Below are positions 17,235 to 26,009 of a stretch of DNA of 64,000 nt, in pieces; the first letter of the stretch is position 1; every line of letters starts with the position of its first letter. The stretch comes from Acidobacteriota bacterium (GTDB taxonomy: Bacteria > Acidobacteriota > Aminicenantia > Aminicenantales > Saccharicenantaceae): positions 1 to 64,000 of the forward strand of contig JAKLEN010000008.1 in the NCBI GenBank assembly GCA_022711665.1, read 5' to 3'. Both the position numbers and the translations under genes were made by a program. The notes under the pieces are model-generated. The model was not told where the DNA came from, did no database searches, and saw only the letters and a list, made by a program, of their open reading frames with translations.

Positions 17235-19427
17235 ATGCGCAAATCCACCCTGTCCGCCGTTTTCGGCCTGCTCGTGCTGGCCTCGAGCCTTCAGGCGGTC
17301 GTGCCCCAGAAGTGGGAGCTCCGGACCCGCGACGACTATCTGCGGGGCAAGTTCGAGGGCGTCTCGGTCTCCTACGACGGCGCCTTGGCCCTGGCCCCCA
17401 AGGACGAGAGGATCGCCGCCCCCCAGGAGGAGTTCTATCTTTCCGTCCTGCCGGCGGCGGATGGCGCCGTCTACCTGGGCACCGGCCACGGCGGCCGGGT
17501 CTACCGCATCGACAAGACGGGCAAGTCCGAGCTCTGGTTCCAGGCGCCCGAGATGGACGTGACGGCGCTGGCCCAGGACCGCAAGGGGACCCTTTTTGCC
17601 GCGACCTCCCCGAACGGCAAGATCTACAAGATCACTGATAAGGGCAAGGGCGAGGAATTCTTCAACCCGGCCGAAAAATACATCTGGGACCTGCTGTTCT
17701 TCGATTCCGGCGATCTCTGGGCGGCCGTCGGCGAGAGCGGCGGCATCTACCGCGTCTCGCCGCTCGGCCAGGGCGGAATGTTCTTCAAGGCCGCCGAGAA
17801 CCATATCCTCTGCCTGGAGCGGACGGCGCGCGGCGATGTCGTCGCCGGCAGCGGCGGCAACGGGCTGGTCTACCGCTTCTCGGCCGAGGGCCGGGCCTCG
17901 GTCCTCTTCGAAACGCCCTACGAGGAAGTCCGGAGCCTGGCCGTCGACCGCGAGGGCCAGATCTACGCCGCGGCCTCCGGCACGCCGGTGCGGACGAAAA
18001 AAGACGACGCCGCCGCCGACGAGCCGGTGCGCCTGAACGCCGAGGTCGTCATGACCGTCAGCGCCGCTGGCGCCGGAAGCGTCGCGGGAGGGGGCGCGGC
18101 GCGCCCGGCCGGCCTGGCCTCGGCCGCGGCCGGAGCCAAGGAGGGCGGGGCGCTCTTCCGCATCACCCCGGACGGCCTGGCCCGGCGGCTGTGGAGCTCC
18201 GACGAGGAGATGATCTATACCCTGCTCTGGCGCGAAGACGAGAAGAAGATCATCTTCGGCACGGGCGGCCAGGGCCGGATCTACTCCGTGGACCGGGACG
18301 AGCAGGCGGCCCTGCTGCTGCAGCAGAGCTCCGAACAGGTCTACCAGCTGGCGCCGCTCGACTCCAAAGTCTACGTCCTCTCGAACAACCCCTGCTTCTT
18401 CGGACTGCTGCTGACCGAGCAGCGGTTCGCCGGCGAATACAGCAGCCCCGTCCTGGACGCCCGGACGCAGGCGGCCTGGGGCCGGATCGTCTGGGACGCG
18501 GACGTCCCGGCCGGGACCTCGATCCAGCTCCAGACCCGGAGCGGCAACACCGGCGAGCCCAACGCGACCTGGACCGACTGGTCGCCGTTCTACGGCAAGG
18601 GCGAGGAGCAGGTGCTCAGCCCCAAGGCCCGCTACCTCCAGGTCAAGGTCCTGTTCCGGACCCAGACCGGGAAGGCCTCGCCGGTCTTCAACCGTCTGCG
18701 CGTGTTCTATCTGCAGGCCAACGTGGCGCCGGTCGCAACCCGCCTCGATCTGCTGAAGCCCAACGAGGTCTACCTGAAGCTGCCCGAGCAGGACGACGTC
18801 ATCCTCGGCCTGGAGCCGCACCCGGCCGAATCGCCGGCCAGGAAGGACGACGGGATGCGCATCGGGATGCCGGCGCGGAAGGCCGAGCGCAAGGGCTACC
18901 AGACGATTGCCTGGGACGCGTCCGACGAGAACGGCGACACCCTGCGCTACGCCCTGGCTCTCAAGAAGGAAGGCGAGCAGGCCTGGCGGGTCCTGGCCGA
19001 GGGCCTGGCCGAGACGATCTACGCCTTCGACACGCTGGCCTATCCCGACGGGACGTACCAGGTCCGGCTGACGGCCTCCGATGGCCCGTCGAACCCGGCC
19101 GGGACGGAGCTCCGGACCGACAAGACCGGGCCGCCGTTGGTCATCGACAATTCCCTGCCGGTCGTCAAGGGCCTCACGGCCGCGCGCAACGGCGCCGCGC
19201 TCGACGTCGTCTTCCAGGCCGAGGACGCCTACTCCTATATCGAGGAGGCCAAGGTGCTCGTCCGGCCGGGGGAGTGGCGGGTGGTCTTTCCCGTCGACGG
19301 CATCGCCGACTCGCGCAGCGAATCGTTCAAGGTCTCGCTGAAGCTCCCCGCGGGCGCGGAGAACCAGGTCACGGTCAGGGTCCGGGACAGCTACGGGAAC
19401 GTCGGGGTGGCCCGGCTGGATTTCTGA
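17235..19427 (+). CDS. Exported beta-propeller protein
   Basis: 730 aa. Signal peptide (MRKSTLSAVFGLLVLASSLQAV). Residues about 60-390 contain repeats such as GAVYLGTGHGGRVYRIDKTGK, GDLWAAVGESGGIYRVS and KKIIFGTGGQGRIYSVD, the pattern of WD40/two-component-regulator propellers. An Ala/Gly-rich low-complexity linker interrupts the propeller near residue 280. A C-terminal part (about 560-730) looks like one or two fibronectin-like beta sandwiches (DGTYQVRLTASDGPSNPAGTE). No catalytic residues are visible. Tight coupling to the S55-like gene suggests the two form an envelope complex. Confidence 0.6.
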   Translation: MRKSTLSAVFGLLVLASSLQAVVPQKWELRTRDDYLRGKFEGVSVSYDGALALAPKDERIAAPQEEFYLSVLPAADGAVYLGTGHGGRVYRIDKTGKSELWFQAPEMDVTALAQDRKGTLFAATSPNGKIYKITDKGKGEEFFNPAEKYIWDLLFFDSGDLWAAVGESGGIYRVSPLGQGGMFFKAAENHILCLERTARGDVVAGSGGNGLVYRFSAEGRASVLFETPYEEVRSLAVDREGQIYAAASGTPVRTKKDDAAADEPVRLNAEVVMTVSAAGAGSVAGGGAARPAGLASAAAGAKEGGALFRITPDGLARRLWSSDEEMIYTLLWREDEKKIIFGTGGQGRIYSVDRDEQAALLLQQSSEQVYQLAPLDSKVYVLSNNPCFFGLLLTEQRFAGEYSSPVLDARTQAAWGRIVWDADVPAGTSIQLQTRSGNTGEPNATWTDWSPFYGKGEEQVLSPKARYLQVKVLFRTQTGKASPVFNRLRVFYLQANVAPVATRLDLLKPNEVYLKLPEQDDVILGLEPHPAESPARKDDGMRIGMPARKAERKGYQTIAWDASDENGDTLRYALALKKEGEQAWRVLAEGLAETIYAFDTLAYPDGTYQVRLTASDGPSNPAGTELRTDKTGPPLVIDNSLPVVKGLTAARNGAALDVVFQAEDAYSYIEEAKVLVRPGEWRVVFPVDGIADSRSESFKVSLKLPAGAENQVTVRVRDSYGNVGVARLDF

Positions 19428-19439
19428 GCGGGGGTTCGA

Positions 19440-19997
19440 TCAGGCCCGGCCGAGGTACTTGTCGTCCCTCGTATCGACGCGGATGACGTCCCCTTCCTTG
19501 ATGAACTCCGGCACCTGGACGGTCGCGCCGGTCTCGATGACGGCGGGCTTGTAGAGGGCCGTCTTGGTCGCGCCCTGGAGCCTGGGCTCGGTGCTGGTGA
19601 CCTTGAATTCCATCGTGCTGGGCAGGTTGAGGCCGACCGGCTTGCCCTCGAACAGCTCGACCTCGATGACCGTGTTCGGCTTGAGGTACTTGACGCCGTC
19701 GCCGATGGCCTCGGCGCTCATGGTGACCTGCTCGTAGTTCTCCAGGTTCATGAAGAAATAATCGCCGCCCTGCTCGTAGAGGAACTCCATCTCGATCTCG
19801 TCGAGGCGGGCCTGCTCGAGCCGCTCCTCGGAACGGAAGCGGTGCTCGGTCTGGGAGCCGACCTGGATATTACGCAGCTTCGTCTGGACCATGGCCTTCC
19901 ACCGGCCGGGCGTGATGAGCTGCATCTCCATCACCCGGTAGAGAGTGCCGTCCATGATGATGATCATGCCTTTGCGGATCTGAGTCGCGTCGATCAT
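19440..19997 (-). CDS. efp: Translation elongation factor P
   Basis: 185 aa, full length with the KOW-like N-terminal domain and two OB domains. Stimulates peptide bond formation at polyproline stalls. The tip of the first domain reads LITPGRWKAM, so the residue at the usual modification site is Arg32 and is followed by Trp, unlike the PGKG of lysylated EF-P. The family signature near the C terminus (KTALYKPAVIETGATVQVPEFIKEGD) is intact. Convergent with the propeller gene, 12 bp apart. Promoter-like TTTTCA-17-TAAAAT lies at 20071-20043. Confidence 0.95.
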   Translation of the reverse strand: MIDATQIRKGMIIIMDGTLYRVMEMQLITPGRWKAMVQTKLRNIQVGSQTEHRFRSEERLEQARLDEIEMEFLYEQGGDYFFMNLENYEQVTMSAEAIGDGVKYLKPNTVIEVELFEGKPVGLNLPSTMEFKVTSTEPRLQGATKTALYKPAVIETGATVQVPEFIKEGDVIRVDTRDDKYLGRA

Positions 19998-20042
19998 TGA
20001 ATCCTCCGAAGGATAGGGCGGATGTCCGCCCGCGAATCCACC

Positions 20043-20071
20043 ATTTTACCACAGCGGCCAAAGACTGAAAA
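20043..20071 (-). promoter_or_regulatory. Putative promoter of efp
   Basis: Minus-strand TTTTCA (20071-20066), 17-nt spacer, TAAAAT (20048-20043), 46 bp before the ATG. The -35 box is weak. Confidence 0.35.
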
Positions 20072-20097
20072 ACAAGAAACTCCCGGGGCCGTCCGGG

Positions 20098-20126
20098 TTG
20101 CTTTCGGAGGCCGAATCTCATATATA
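20098..20126 (+). promoter_or_regulatory. Putative promoter of the amidohydrolase-rnhC pair
   Basis: TTGCTT (20098-20103), 17-nt spacer, TATATA (20121-20126), then AAGGAA six bases before the ATG at 20146. Confidence 0.45.
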
Positions 20127-20145
20127 AAGCTTTGAAGGAACGACA

Positions 20146-21825
20146 ATGAAAAAAATCTGCGGCGTGGCGGCGGTCGGCCTGGCGCTGGCCGTCGCGGCGG
20201 GCTGCCGGCAGCCCGCGGAGGCGAACATGGCGGACCTGGTTCTGGTCAACGGCAAGGTGTGGACGGGCGAGGCCTCCCGGCCCTGGGCCGAGGCCGTGGC
20301 TGTCCGCGGCGGGACGATCGTCGACGTCGGCACTACGGTGGCGCTGAAGAAGCTGGCCGCGGGGGCCAAGGTCGTCGATCTCGGCGGCTCTCTCGTCCTG
20401 CCCGGCTTCATAGACAGCCATACCCACTTCCTGGAAGGCGGCTTCGCCCTGCGGCGCATCCAGCTTCGCGACGCCCGGAGCCGCGAGGAGTTCACGGCCC
20501 GCATCGCCGCCAAGGCGAAGGAGCTCGGGCCGGGCCGCTGGATACTGAACGGCGACTGGGACCATCAGCAGTTCAGCCCGGTGGAGCTGCCGCGCCGGGA
20601 CTGGATCGACGCCGTGACCCCCGACAATCCCGTCTGCGTCTGCCGCCTCGACGAGCACATGATCCTGGCCAACAGCCTGGCCCTCAAGCTGGCCGGCGTC
20701 ACCAGGGACACGCCGGCGCCGCCGGGCGGGGAGATCCTCAAGGACCCGGCGACCGGCGAGCCGACCGGCATCCTCAAGGACACGGCCATGGACCTGGTTT
20801 ACGCCCAGGTGCCCGAGCCGACCCTGGACGAGCGGCTCGAGGCCGCCGAGACTGCCGTCCGCCACGCGGCCCAAAACGGCGTCACCTCGGTCTGCGAGAT
20901 GGCCGACGCGCGGAGCTTCGAGACCTTCCGGGAGCTGGAGCGGCGCGGCCGTCTGACGACCCGCGTCAGCGTCTATATCCCCATCACCGAGGTCGACGTC
21001 CTGGCCCGGCTGAAGATCAAGCCGCCGCTCGGGGACGCCTATCTCCAGCTGGCCGGGCTCAAGGGCTTCGTGGACGGCTCCCTGGGCTCGTCCACGGCCT
21101 ATTTCTTCGAGCCCTACGCGGACGACCCGAAGACCTCGGGCCTGCTCTACGGACAGATGTTCCCGCCGGGCGTCATGGAGCGGCGCGTCCTCGAGGCCGA
21201 CCGGGCCGGGCTGCAGCTGGCCGTCCACGCCATCGGCGACCGGGCCATCAGCCTGCTCCTCGACATGGTCGAGAAGGCGGCCGCCGTCAACGGCCCACGG
21301 GACCGGCGCTGGCGGGTCGAGCACGCCCAGCACCAGCGGCCGGCCGACATCGTCCGGTTCGGGCGGCTCGGTCTCGCGGCCTCCGTGCAGCCCTATCACG
21401 CCATCGACGACGGCCGCTGGGCCGAGAGCAAGATCGGGCCGGAACGGGTCAAGACGACCTACCCCTTCGAGTCCCTGCGCCGGGCCGGGGCCGTCCTGGC
21501 CTTCGGCTCGGACTGGACGGTCGCGCCTTTGAGCCCCATCCTGGGCATCTACGCCGCGGCGACCCGCCGGACCCTTGACGGCAAGAATCCCGGCGGCTGG
21601 GTCCCGTCCGAGAAGGTCTCCGTCGAGGAGGCCGTCCGGGCCTACACCGTGAACGGCGCCTGGCTCCAGTTCGCCGAGTCGGCGAAGGGCACGATCGCGC
21701 CGGGGAAGACCGCCGACCTGGTCGTCCTGGACCGCGACATCTTCGCCATCCCGCCCGAGGAGATCGAGCGGGCCTCGGTCCGGATGACCGTTTTCGACGG
21801 CCGCATCGTCTACGGGAACGACTGA
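20146..21825 (+). CDS. Amidohydrolase (YtcJ-type) lipoprotein
   Basis: 559 aa. Lipoprotein signal with lipobox VAAGC (Cys20). The amidohydrolase-3 (YtcJ) domain begins at LVLVNGKVWTGE; metal ligands are suggested by His92/His94 (IDSHTHF), the downstream HAIGDRA and the final FGSDWTVAP Asp. The C-terminal KTADLVVLDRDIF closes the composite beta sandwich. Relatives hydrolyse N-substituted formamides, amides or hydantoin-like rings; the specificity is unknown. The lipid anchor would place it in the periplasm. The stop shares a base with the start of rnhC. Confidence 0.85.
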   Translation: MKKICGVAAVGLALAVAAGCRQPAEANMADLVLVNGKVWTGEASRPWAEAVAVRGGTIVDVGTTVALKKLAAGAKVVDLGGSLVLPGFIDSHTHFLEGGFALRRIQLRDARSREEFTARIAAKAKELGPGRWILNGDWDHQQFSPVELPRRDWIDAVTPDNPVCVCRLDEHMILANSLALKLAGVTRDTPAPPGGEILKDPATGEPTGILKDTAMDLVYAQVPEPTLDERLEAAETAVRHAAQNGVTSVCEMADARSFETFRELERRGRLTTRVSVYIPITEVDVLARLKIKPPLGDAYLQLAGLKGFVDGSLGSSTAYFFEPYADDPKTSGLLYGQMFPPGVMERRVLEADRAGLQLAVHAIGDRAISLLLDMVEKAAAVNGPRDRRWRVEHAQHQRPADIVRFGRLGLAASVQPYHAIDDGRWAESKIGPERVKTTYPFESLRRAGAVLAFGSDWTVAPLSPILGIYAAATRRTLDGKNPGGWVPSEKVSVEEAVRAYTVNGAWLQFAESAKGTIAPGKTADLVVLDRDIFAIPPEEIERASVRMTVFDGRIVYGND

Positions 21826-22505
21826 TGGCCGCCGGTCTCTTCCCGCCCGAGCCCGGGCACGTCGGCTCGGACGAATCGGGCAAGGGCGACTTCTTCGGGC
21901 CGCTGGTCGTCGCCGCGTTCTTCCTGCCCGAGGGCCAGGACGGGGTCCTGCGCCGGCTCGGGGTCAAGGATTCCAAGCGGACCTCGGACGCCCGCTGCCG
22001 TGAGATCGCGGGCGCGCTCAAGCGCGGCTATCCCTATCATTCGGTCGTGACCATCGGCCCCGAGAAATACAACGAGCTCTGGGAGAAGATCGGCAACCTC
22101 AACCGCCTGCTGGCCTGGGGACACGCCCGGGCCATCGAGAACGTCCTCGAGCGCGTGCCCGCCGGCAAGGCCATCACCGACCAGTTCGGCGACGAGCGCT
22201 TCGTCCGCAACGCCCTGCTCCAGAAAGGCCGCGAGATCGAGCTCGTCCAGATGCCGCGGGCCGAGGAGGACCTGGCCGTCGCGGCCGCCTCCATCCTGGC
22301 CCGGGCCGAGTTCCTGGACCGGCTCCGGGCCCTGTCGCGGGAGGCCGGGATCGAGCTGCCGAAGGGCGCCTCGAACCTGGTCGAGGCGGCGGCCGTGAAG
22401 CTCGTCCGGCTCAAGGGGCCGGACGTCCTGGCCAAGTTCGCCAAGACCCATTTCAAGACGACCGTTCGCGTCCTGGCCGCGGCCGGAGCCGACCGGCTTG
22501 TCTGA
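21825..22505 (+). CDS. rnhC: Ribonuclease HIII (short form)
   Basis: 226 aa. Removes RNA from RNA-DNA hybrids. The RNase HII/HIII active-site start is GSDESGKGDFFGP (Asp16, Glu17), which with the GKGD variant identifies type HIII; further acidic positions lie in KDSKRT and TDQFGDERF. Normal RNase HIII has an N-terminal substrate-binding (TBP-like) domain of about 80 residues; this protein begins almost directly at the catalytic domain. The start overlaps the amidohydrolase stop (TGATG), and no upstream in-frame extension with domain character exists. Confidence 0.8.
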   Translation: MAAGLFPPEPGHVGSDESGKGDFFGPLVVAAFFLPEGQDGVLRRLGVKDSKRTSDARCREIAGALKRGYPYHSVVTIGPEKYNELWEKIGNLNRLLAWGHARAIENVLERVPAGKAITDQFGDERFVRNALLQKGREIELVQMPRAEEDLAVAAASILARAEFLDRLRALSREAGIELPKGASNLVEAAAVKLVRLKGPDVLAKFAKTHFKTTVRVLAAAGADRLV

Positions 22506-22580
22506 GCCGACCTGGGGCTCGTCCTCTTTCCGGACTGCTTCCCGGCCGCCGTCCTGTTCGGCCCAGGCGATCGGGGGCGG

Positions 22581-22609
22581 GTACGCGCCTGTCCCCGGTT
22601 TGATATAAT
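22581..22609 (+). promoter_or_regulatory. Extended -10 promoter beside a GTCCCC repeat-like motif
   Basis: TGATATAAT (TG-n-TATAAT, 22601-22609) precedes alaX by 18 bp. Immediately upstream lies GGTACGCGCCTGTCCCCGG (22580-22598), a string resembling short REP-like repeats seen in other bacteria. No clear -35 box. Confidence 0.4.
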
Positions 22610-22627
22610 GACGCGAAGGAGCGGACC

Positions 22628-23818
22628 ATGAGCGAGACGCGACGGCTGTACTTCGACGACGCCTGTCTTCTGGAGTTCGACGCCGAGGTCGTGGAACGGC
22701 GCGAACATGAAAGCCATCCCGCCGTCGTCCTCGACCGGACCGCCTTCTACCCCGAGTCCGGCGGCCAGCCCTGGGACCGCGGCACGCTCGGCGGCGTCCC
22801 CGTCCTCCAGGTCCTCGATCTCGAGGGCGCCATCCTTCATGTCCTCGACGGCCCCGCTCCCGAGGGCCGAGTCCACGGCGCCGTCGACCGGGCCGTCCGC
22901 TTCGACCATATGCAGCAGCACACCGGCCAGCACGTCCTGTCCCAGGCCTTCTGGGAGCTGCTCAAGGGCGAAACGCGCTCGTTCCATATGGGCCCCGACC
23001 TCTCCACGCTGGAGATCGGCCTGCCGAAGATCAGCGACGCCGACTGCGACCGGGTCGAGGACCGGGCCAACGCCGTCGTCTGGGAGGACCGCCAGGTCAA
23101 GACCTATTTCGTCCCCGAGGAGCGGATCGGCGAGGTGCCCCTGCGGCGCCCCCCGAAGAAGCAGGGTCTTCTCCGGGTCGTCGAGGTCGACGGCTTCGAT
23201 TATTCGGCCTGCGGCGGCACCCACGTCCGGCGGACGGGCGAGATCGGCCTGATCAGGCTCGGCGGCGTCGAGAAGATCCGGGGCAATCTCCGCTTCGAGT
23301 TCCTCTGCGGCGGCCGCGCCCTCTGCGACTACCGGGCCAAGGACCGGACGGTCCGCAGGCTGGCGGCATCGTTCTCCTGCAGCGCCGCGGACGCCGGCGG
23401 GCAGGTCGAGCGGATCTCGGCCGAAGGCAAGGCCCTCAAGAAACGGGCCCGCCGGCTCGAGGAGCGCCTGGCGGCCTTCGAGGCCGCCGAGATCGTCCGG
23501 GCCGCCCCTGGCCGCGTCATCGCCGGGGTCCTCGAGGACAAGACCCCCGAGGAAGCCCGCTTCCTGGCCCTCAACATCGTCAGGAGGGGCGATTTCGCCG
23601 TGGCCTACGGCGCCTCGGGCGAGAGCCAGGGGCATGTCATCCTGGCCCGGGCCGAGTCCCTGAAGGCGGACCTGCGCCAGGCCGTGCCGGCCGTGGCCGC
23701 CGTCGTCCCGGTCAAAGGCGGGGGAGGCCCGTCGCTCGTCGAGCTCGTCGCCGCGGACAAGAGCCGGCTCGGCGAGGCCGTCGAGGCCGCGGCCCGCTGG
23801 CTCGCAGAGCATCCATGA
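22628..23818 (+). CDS. alaX: Alanyl-tRNA editing protein AlaX (long form)
   Basis: 396 aa. Free-standing homologue of the AlaRS editing domain that hydrolyses Ser-tRNA(Ala). Order: N-terminal barrel with the GGQP motif (ESGGQPWDRG, about 44-53), zinc ligands His98 and His102 (HTGQH), then Cys195 and His199 (CGGTH) of the tRNA-SAD domain, and a C-terminal DHHA1-like region. This is the AlaX-L architecture, with all four zinc residues present. Its stop overlaps the ribokinase start by 4 bp (ATGA). Confidence 0.9.
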   Translation: MSETRRLYFDDACLLEFDAEVVERREHESHPAVVLDRTAFYPESGGQPWDRGTLGGVPVLQVLDLEGAILHVLDGPAPEGRVHGAVDRAVRFDHMQQHTGQHVLSQAFWELLKGETRSFHMGPDLSTLEIGLPKISDADCDRVEDRANAVVWEDRQVKTYFVPEERIGEVPLRRPPKKQGLLRVVEVDGFDYSACGGTHVRRTGEIGLIRLGGVEKIRGNLRFEFLCGGRALCDYRAKDRTVRRLAASFSCSAADAGGQVERISAEGKALKKRARRLEERLAAFEAAEIVRAAPGRVIAGVLEDKTPEEARFLALNIVRRGDFAVAYGASGESQGHVILARAESLKADLRQAVPAVAAVVPVKGGGGPSLVELVAADKSRLGEAVEAAARWLAEHP

Positions 23819-24729
23819 CCCGGGTGGTCGTCGTCGGCAGCTCGAACACGGACATGGTCCTCCGCGTCCCGCGCATCCCGCGGCCCGGGGAGACGGTGCT
23901 CGGTGGCGGCTTCTCGATGGCCGCCGGCGGCAAGGGGGCGAACCAGGCCGTGGCTGCGGCGCGGGCCGGCGGCCGGGTGACGTTCGTCGCCCGCGTCGGC
24001 GACGACATCTTTGGTGAGCGGGCCCTGGCCGGCTTCGAAGCCGACGGCATCGACGCGCGGTTCGTCCTGCGGACGCCGGGCGCGGCCTCGGGCGTCGCCC
24101 TGATCGACGTCGACGACCGGGGCGAGAACAGCATCTCCGTCGCCTCCGGGGCCAACGCCCTCCTTTCGGCGGCGGACGTCGGCCGCGCCGCCGGGGCTTT
24201 CGCCGAAGCGGACGTCGTTCTCGTCCAGCTCGAGTCGCCGATCGAAGCCGTCGGGGCCGCCGTGCGCGCGGCGGGGGAGACGGGGGCGCCCGTCGTCCTC
24301 AACCCAGCCCCGGCCCGGCCGCTCGACGAAACGCTTCTTGCCCGCGTCTCCGTGCTGACGCCCAATGAGACCGAAGCCGAGCTCCTGTCCGGGATCGCGG
24401 TCCGGGACGAAGGGGGCGTCCGGGACGCGGCCGCCCGGCTCCGGGCCCTCGGTCCGAGGATCGTCGTCGTCACCCGCGGCGAGCGCGGCCTTTATGCCTC
24501 CGGGCCCGGATTCGACGGGTTCCTCCCGGCGTTCCGGGTGGAGGCCGTGGACACGACGGCGGCCGGCGACGTCTTCAACGGCGCCCTGGCCGTGGCCCTC
24601 GGAGAGAAGCGCCCGCTGGCCGAGGCCCTGCGCTTCGCCCAGGCAGCGGCGGCCATCTCGGTAACCCGGCCGGGGGCCCAGCCCTCAGCGCCCGCCCGCG
24701 CGGAGATCGAGGCGTTCCTGGAGCGTTAG
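23815..24729 (+). CDS. rbsK: Ribokinase (PfkB family)
   Basis: 304 aa. ATP-dependent sugar kinase. N-terminal PfkB signature GGKGANQAVAAAR at 38-50, and the second signature DTTAAGDVFNG with the catalytic base Asp252. The GSSNTDMVLRVPRIPRPGET start is typical of ribokinase itself. Translationally coupled to alaX by a 4-bp overlap; no ribose transporter adjoins it, so a salvage role is likely. Other PfkB sugar kinases cannot be fully excluded. Confidence 0.85.
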   Translation: MTRVVVVGSSNTDMVLRVPRIPRPGETVLGGGFSMAAGGKGANQAVAAARAGGRVTFVARVGDDIFGERALAGFEADGIDARFVLRTPGAASGVALIDVDDRGENSISVASGANALLSAADVGRAAGAFAEADVVLVQLESPIEAVGAAVRAAGETGAPVVLNPAPARPLDETLLARVSVLTPNETEAELLSGIAVRDEGGVRDAAARLRALGPRIVVVTRGERGLYASGPGFDGFLPAFRVEAVDTTAAGDVFNGALAVALGEKRPLAEALRFAQAAAAISVTRPGAQPSAPARAEIEAFLER

Positions 24730-24764
24730 AACGGCCCGGGAGGGCCGGCCTGGGGACGGGCGGC

Positions 24765-26009
24765 TTATTCGTAGCGGAGCGAAACGATCGGGTCCATGCG
24801 GGCGGCCTTGCGGGCCGGGACCAGGCCGAAGAACAGGCCGATCGCGGCCGAGACCGAGAGGCCGAGCGCGACCGACCAGGGCGAGACGGCGGCCGGCAGC
24901 GGGGTCGCCGCCCGGACGAGCAGGGCGATGGCGAAGCCGACCAGGACGCCGATTAGACCGCCGGCCCCGGTCAGGACGATGGCCTCGATCAGGAACTGCT
25001 TCAGGATGTCGCCGGAGCGCGCCCCGATGGCCTTGCGAATGCCGATCTCCCGGGTCCTCTCCTTGACCGAGACGAGCATGATGTTCATGACCCCGATGCC
25101 GCCGACGAGCAGGCCGATCGAGGAGATGACGATCATGACCAGGTAGGCCGCGCCGGTCAGCTGGTTGTAGAGGTCGACCATCGAGTCCTGGGTCATGACG
25201 GCGAAGTCGTTGGGCTTGCCGTAGGGCACCTTGCGCCGCTGCCGCAGGAGGCCGCTGATCTGCTCGATCGTCTCCTGGAGCATGCCCTGGTCGCGGGGCG
25301 CGGCGATGATCTCGAGATCTTCCTTGTCGTAGGGGAAGTGCTTCATCAGCGTCGTGATCGGCAGGCCGACGAAGTTGTCCCGGCTCTGGCCGAACATCTG
25401 GCCCCGCTTGGCCAGGACGCCGACGACCGTGAAGGCCGCCGGCCCGACGCGGATCTCCTTGCCGATCGGGTTGGTCGTCGGGAACAGGGCGTCGGCCAGC
25501 TCGGAGCCCAGGACGCAGACCGGGGCGCTGCGGTCGACCTCGGTCGCGGTGATGAACCGGCCCAGCCGCGGCAGGTAGAGCGACATGACCACGGGCCATT
25601 TGTCGTTCATGCCCAGGATCATGGCCGAGTCGCTCTTGGCGCTCTGGTACTTGACCTCGAGCTGTTCGAAGACGCTGACGTTGACGCTGACGGCGACGGC
25701 CTTGGCCAGCGTGGCCTCCCGCTCCAGGGCCCGGACGTCGTCGAAGGTCAGGTCCCGGCGGACCCGCTCCTCCTCCGACCGCCGGCCCATCTGGACGGCC
25801 TCGTGCTTGGTGATGATGATGATGTCCGAGCCGGCCGACTGGAGCTCCGAGAGGAAGCTCTTGTTGAGCCCCTGGATGACGGAGACCATGCCGATGACGG
25901 TCATGACCCCGATGACGATGCCGAGGATGGTCAGGAACGAGCGGAGCCTGTGGGTCCGCAGGGAATCCAGGGCCATGGCCACGATCTCGCGGACGATCTG
26001 GAATCTCAC
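24765..26009 (-). CDS. MacB-type ABC transporter permease (second of a pair)
   Basis: 414 aa. Starts at a GTG that overlaps the upstream permease stop (GTGA), so the pair is co-translated. Architecture is the MacB/FtsX type: one N-terminal TM (about 22-48, LRSFLTILGIVIGVMTVIGMVSVI), a large periplasmic domain of about 230 residues, and three C-terminal TMs (about 285-310, 335-360, 375-400). The SVKERTREIGIRKAIGAR motif between TM2 and TM3 is the family signature. It needs an ATP-binding partner, which is not adjacent. Confidence 0.85.
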   Translation of the reverse strand: MRFQIVREIVAMALDSLRTHRLRSFLTILGIVIGVMTVIGMVSVIQGLNKSFLSELQSAGSDIIIITKHEAVQMGRRSEEERVRRDLTFDDVRALEREATLAKAVAVSVNVSVFEQLEVKYQSAKSDSAMILGMNDKWPVVMSLYLPRLGRFITATEVDRSAPVCVLGSELADALFPTTNPIGKEIRVGPAAFTVVGVLAKRGQMFGQSRDNFVGLPITTLMKHFPYDKEDLEIIAAPRDQGMLQETIEQISGLLRQRRKVPYGKPNDFAVMTQDSMVDLYNQLTGAAYLVMIVISSIGLLVGGIGVMNIMLVSVKERTREIGIRKAIGARSGDILKQFLIEAIVLTGAGGLIGVLVGFAIALLVRAATPLPAAVSPWSVALGLSVSAAIGLFFGLVPARKAARMDPIVSLRYE

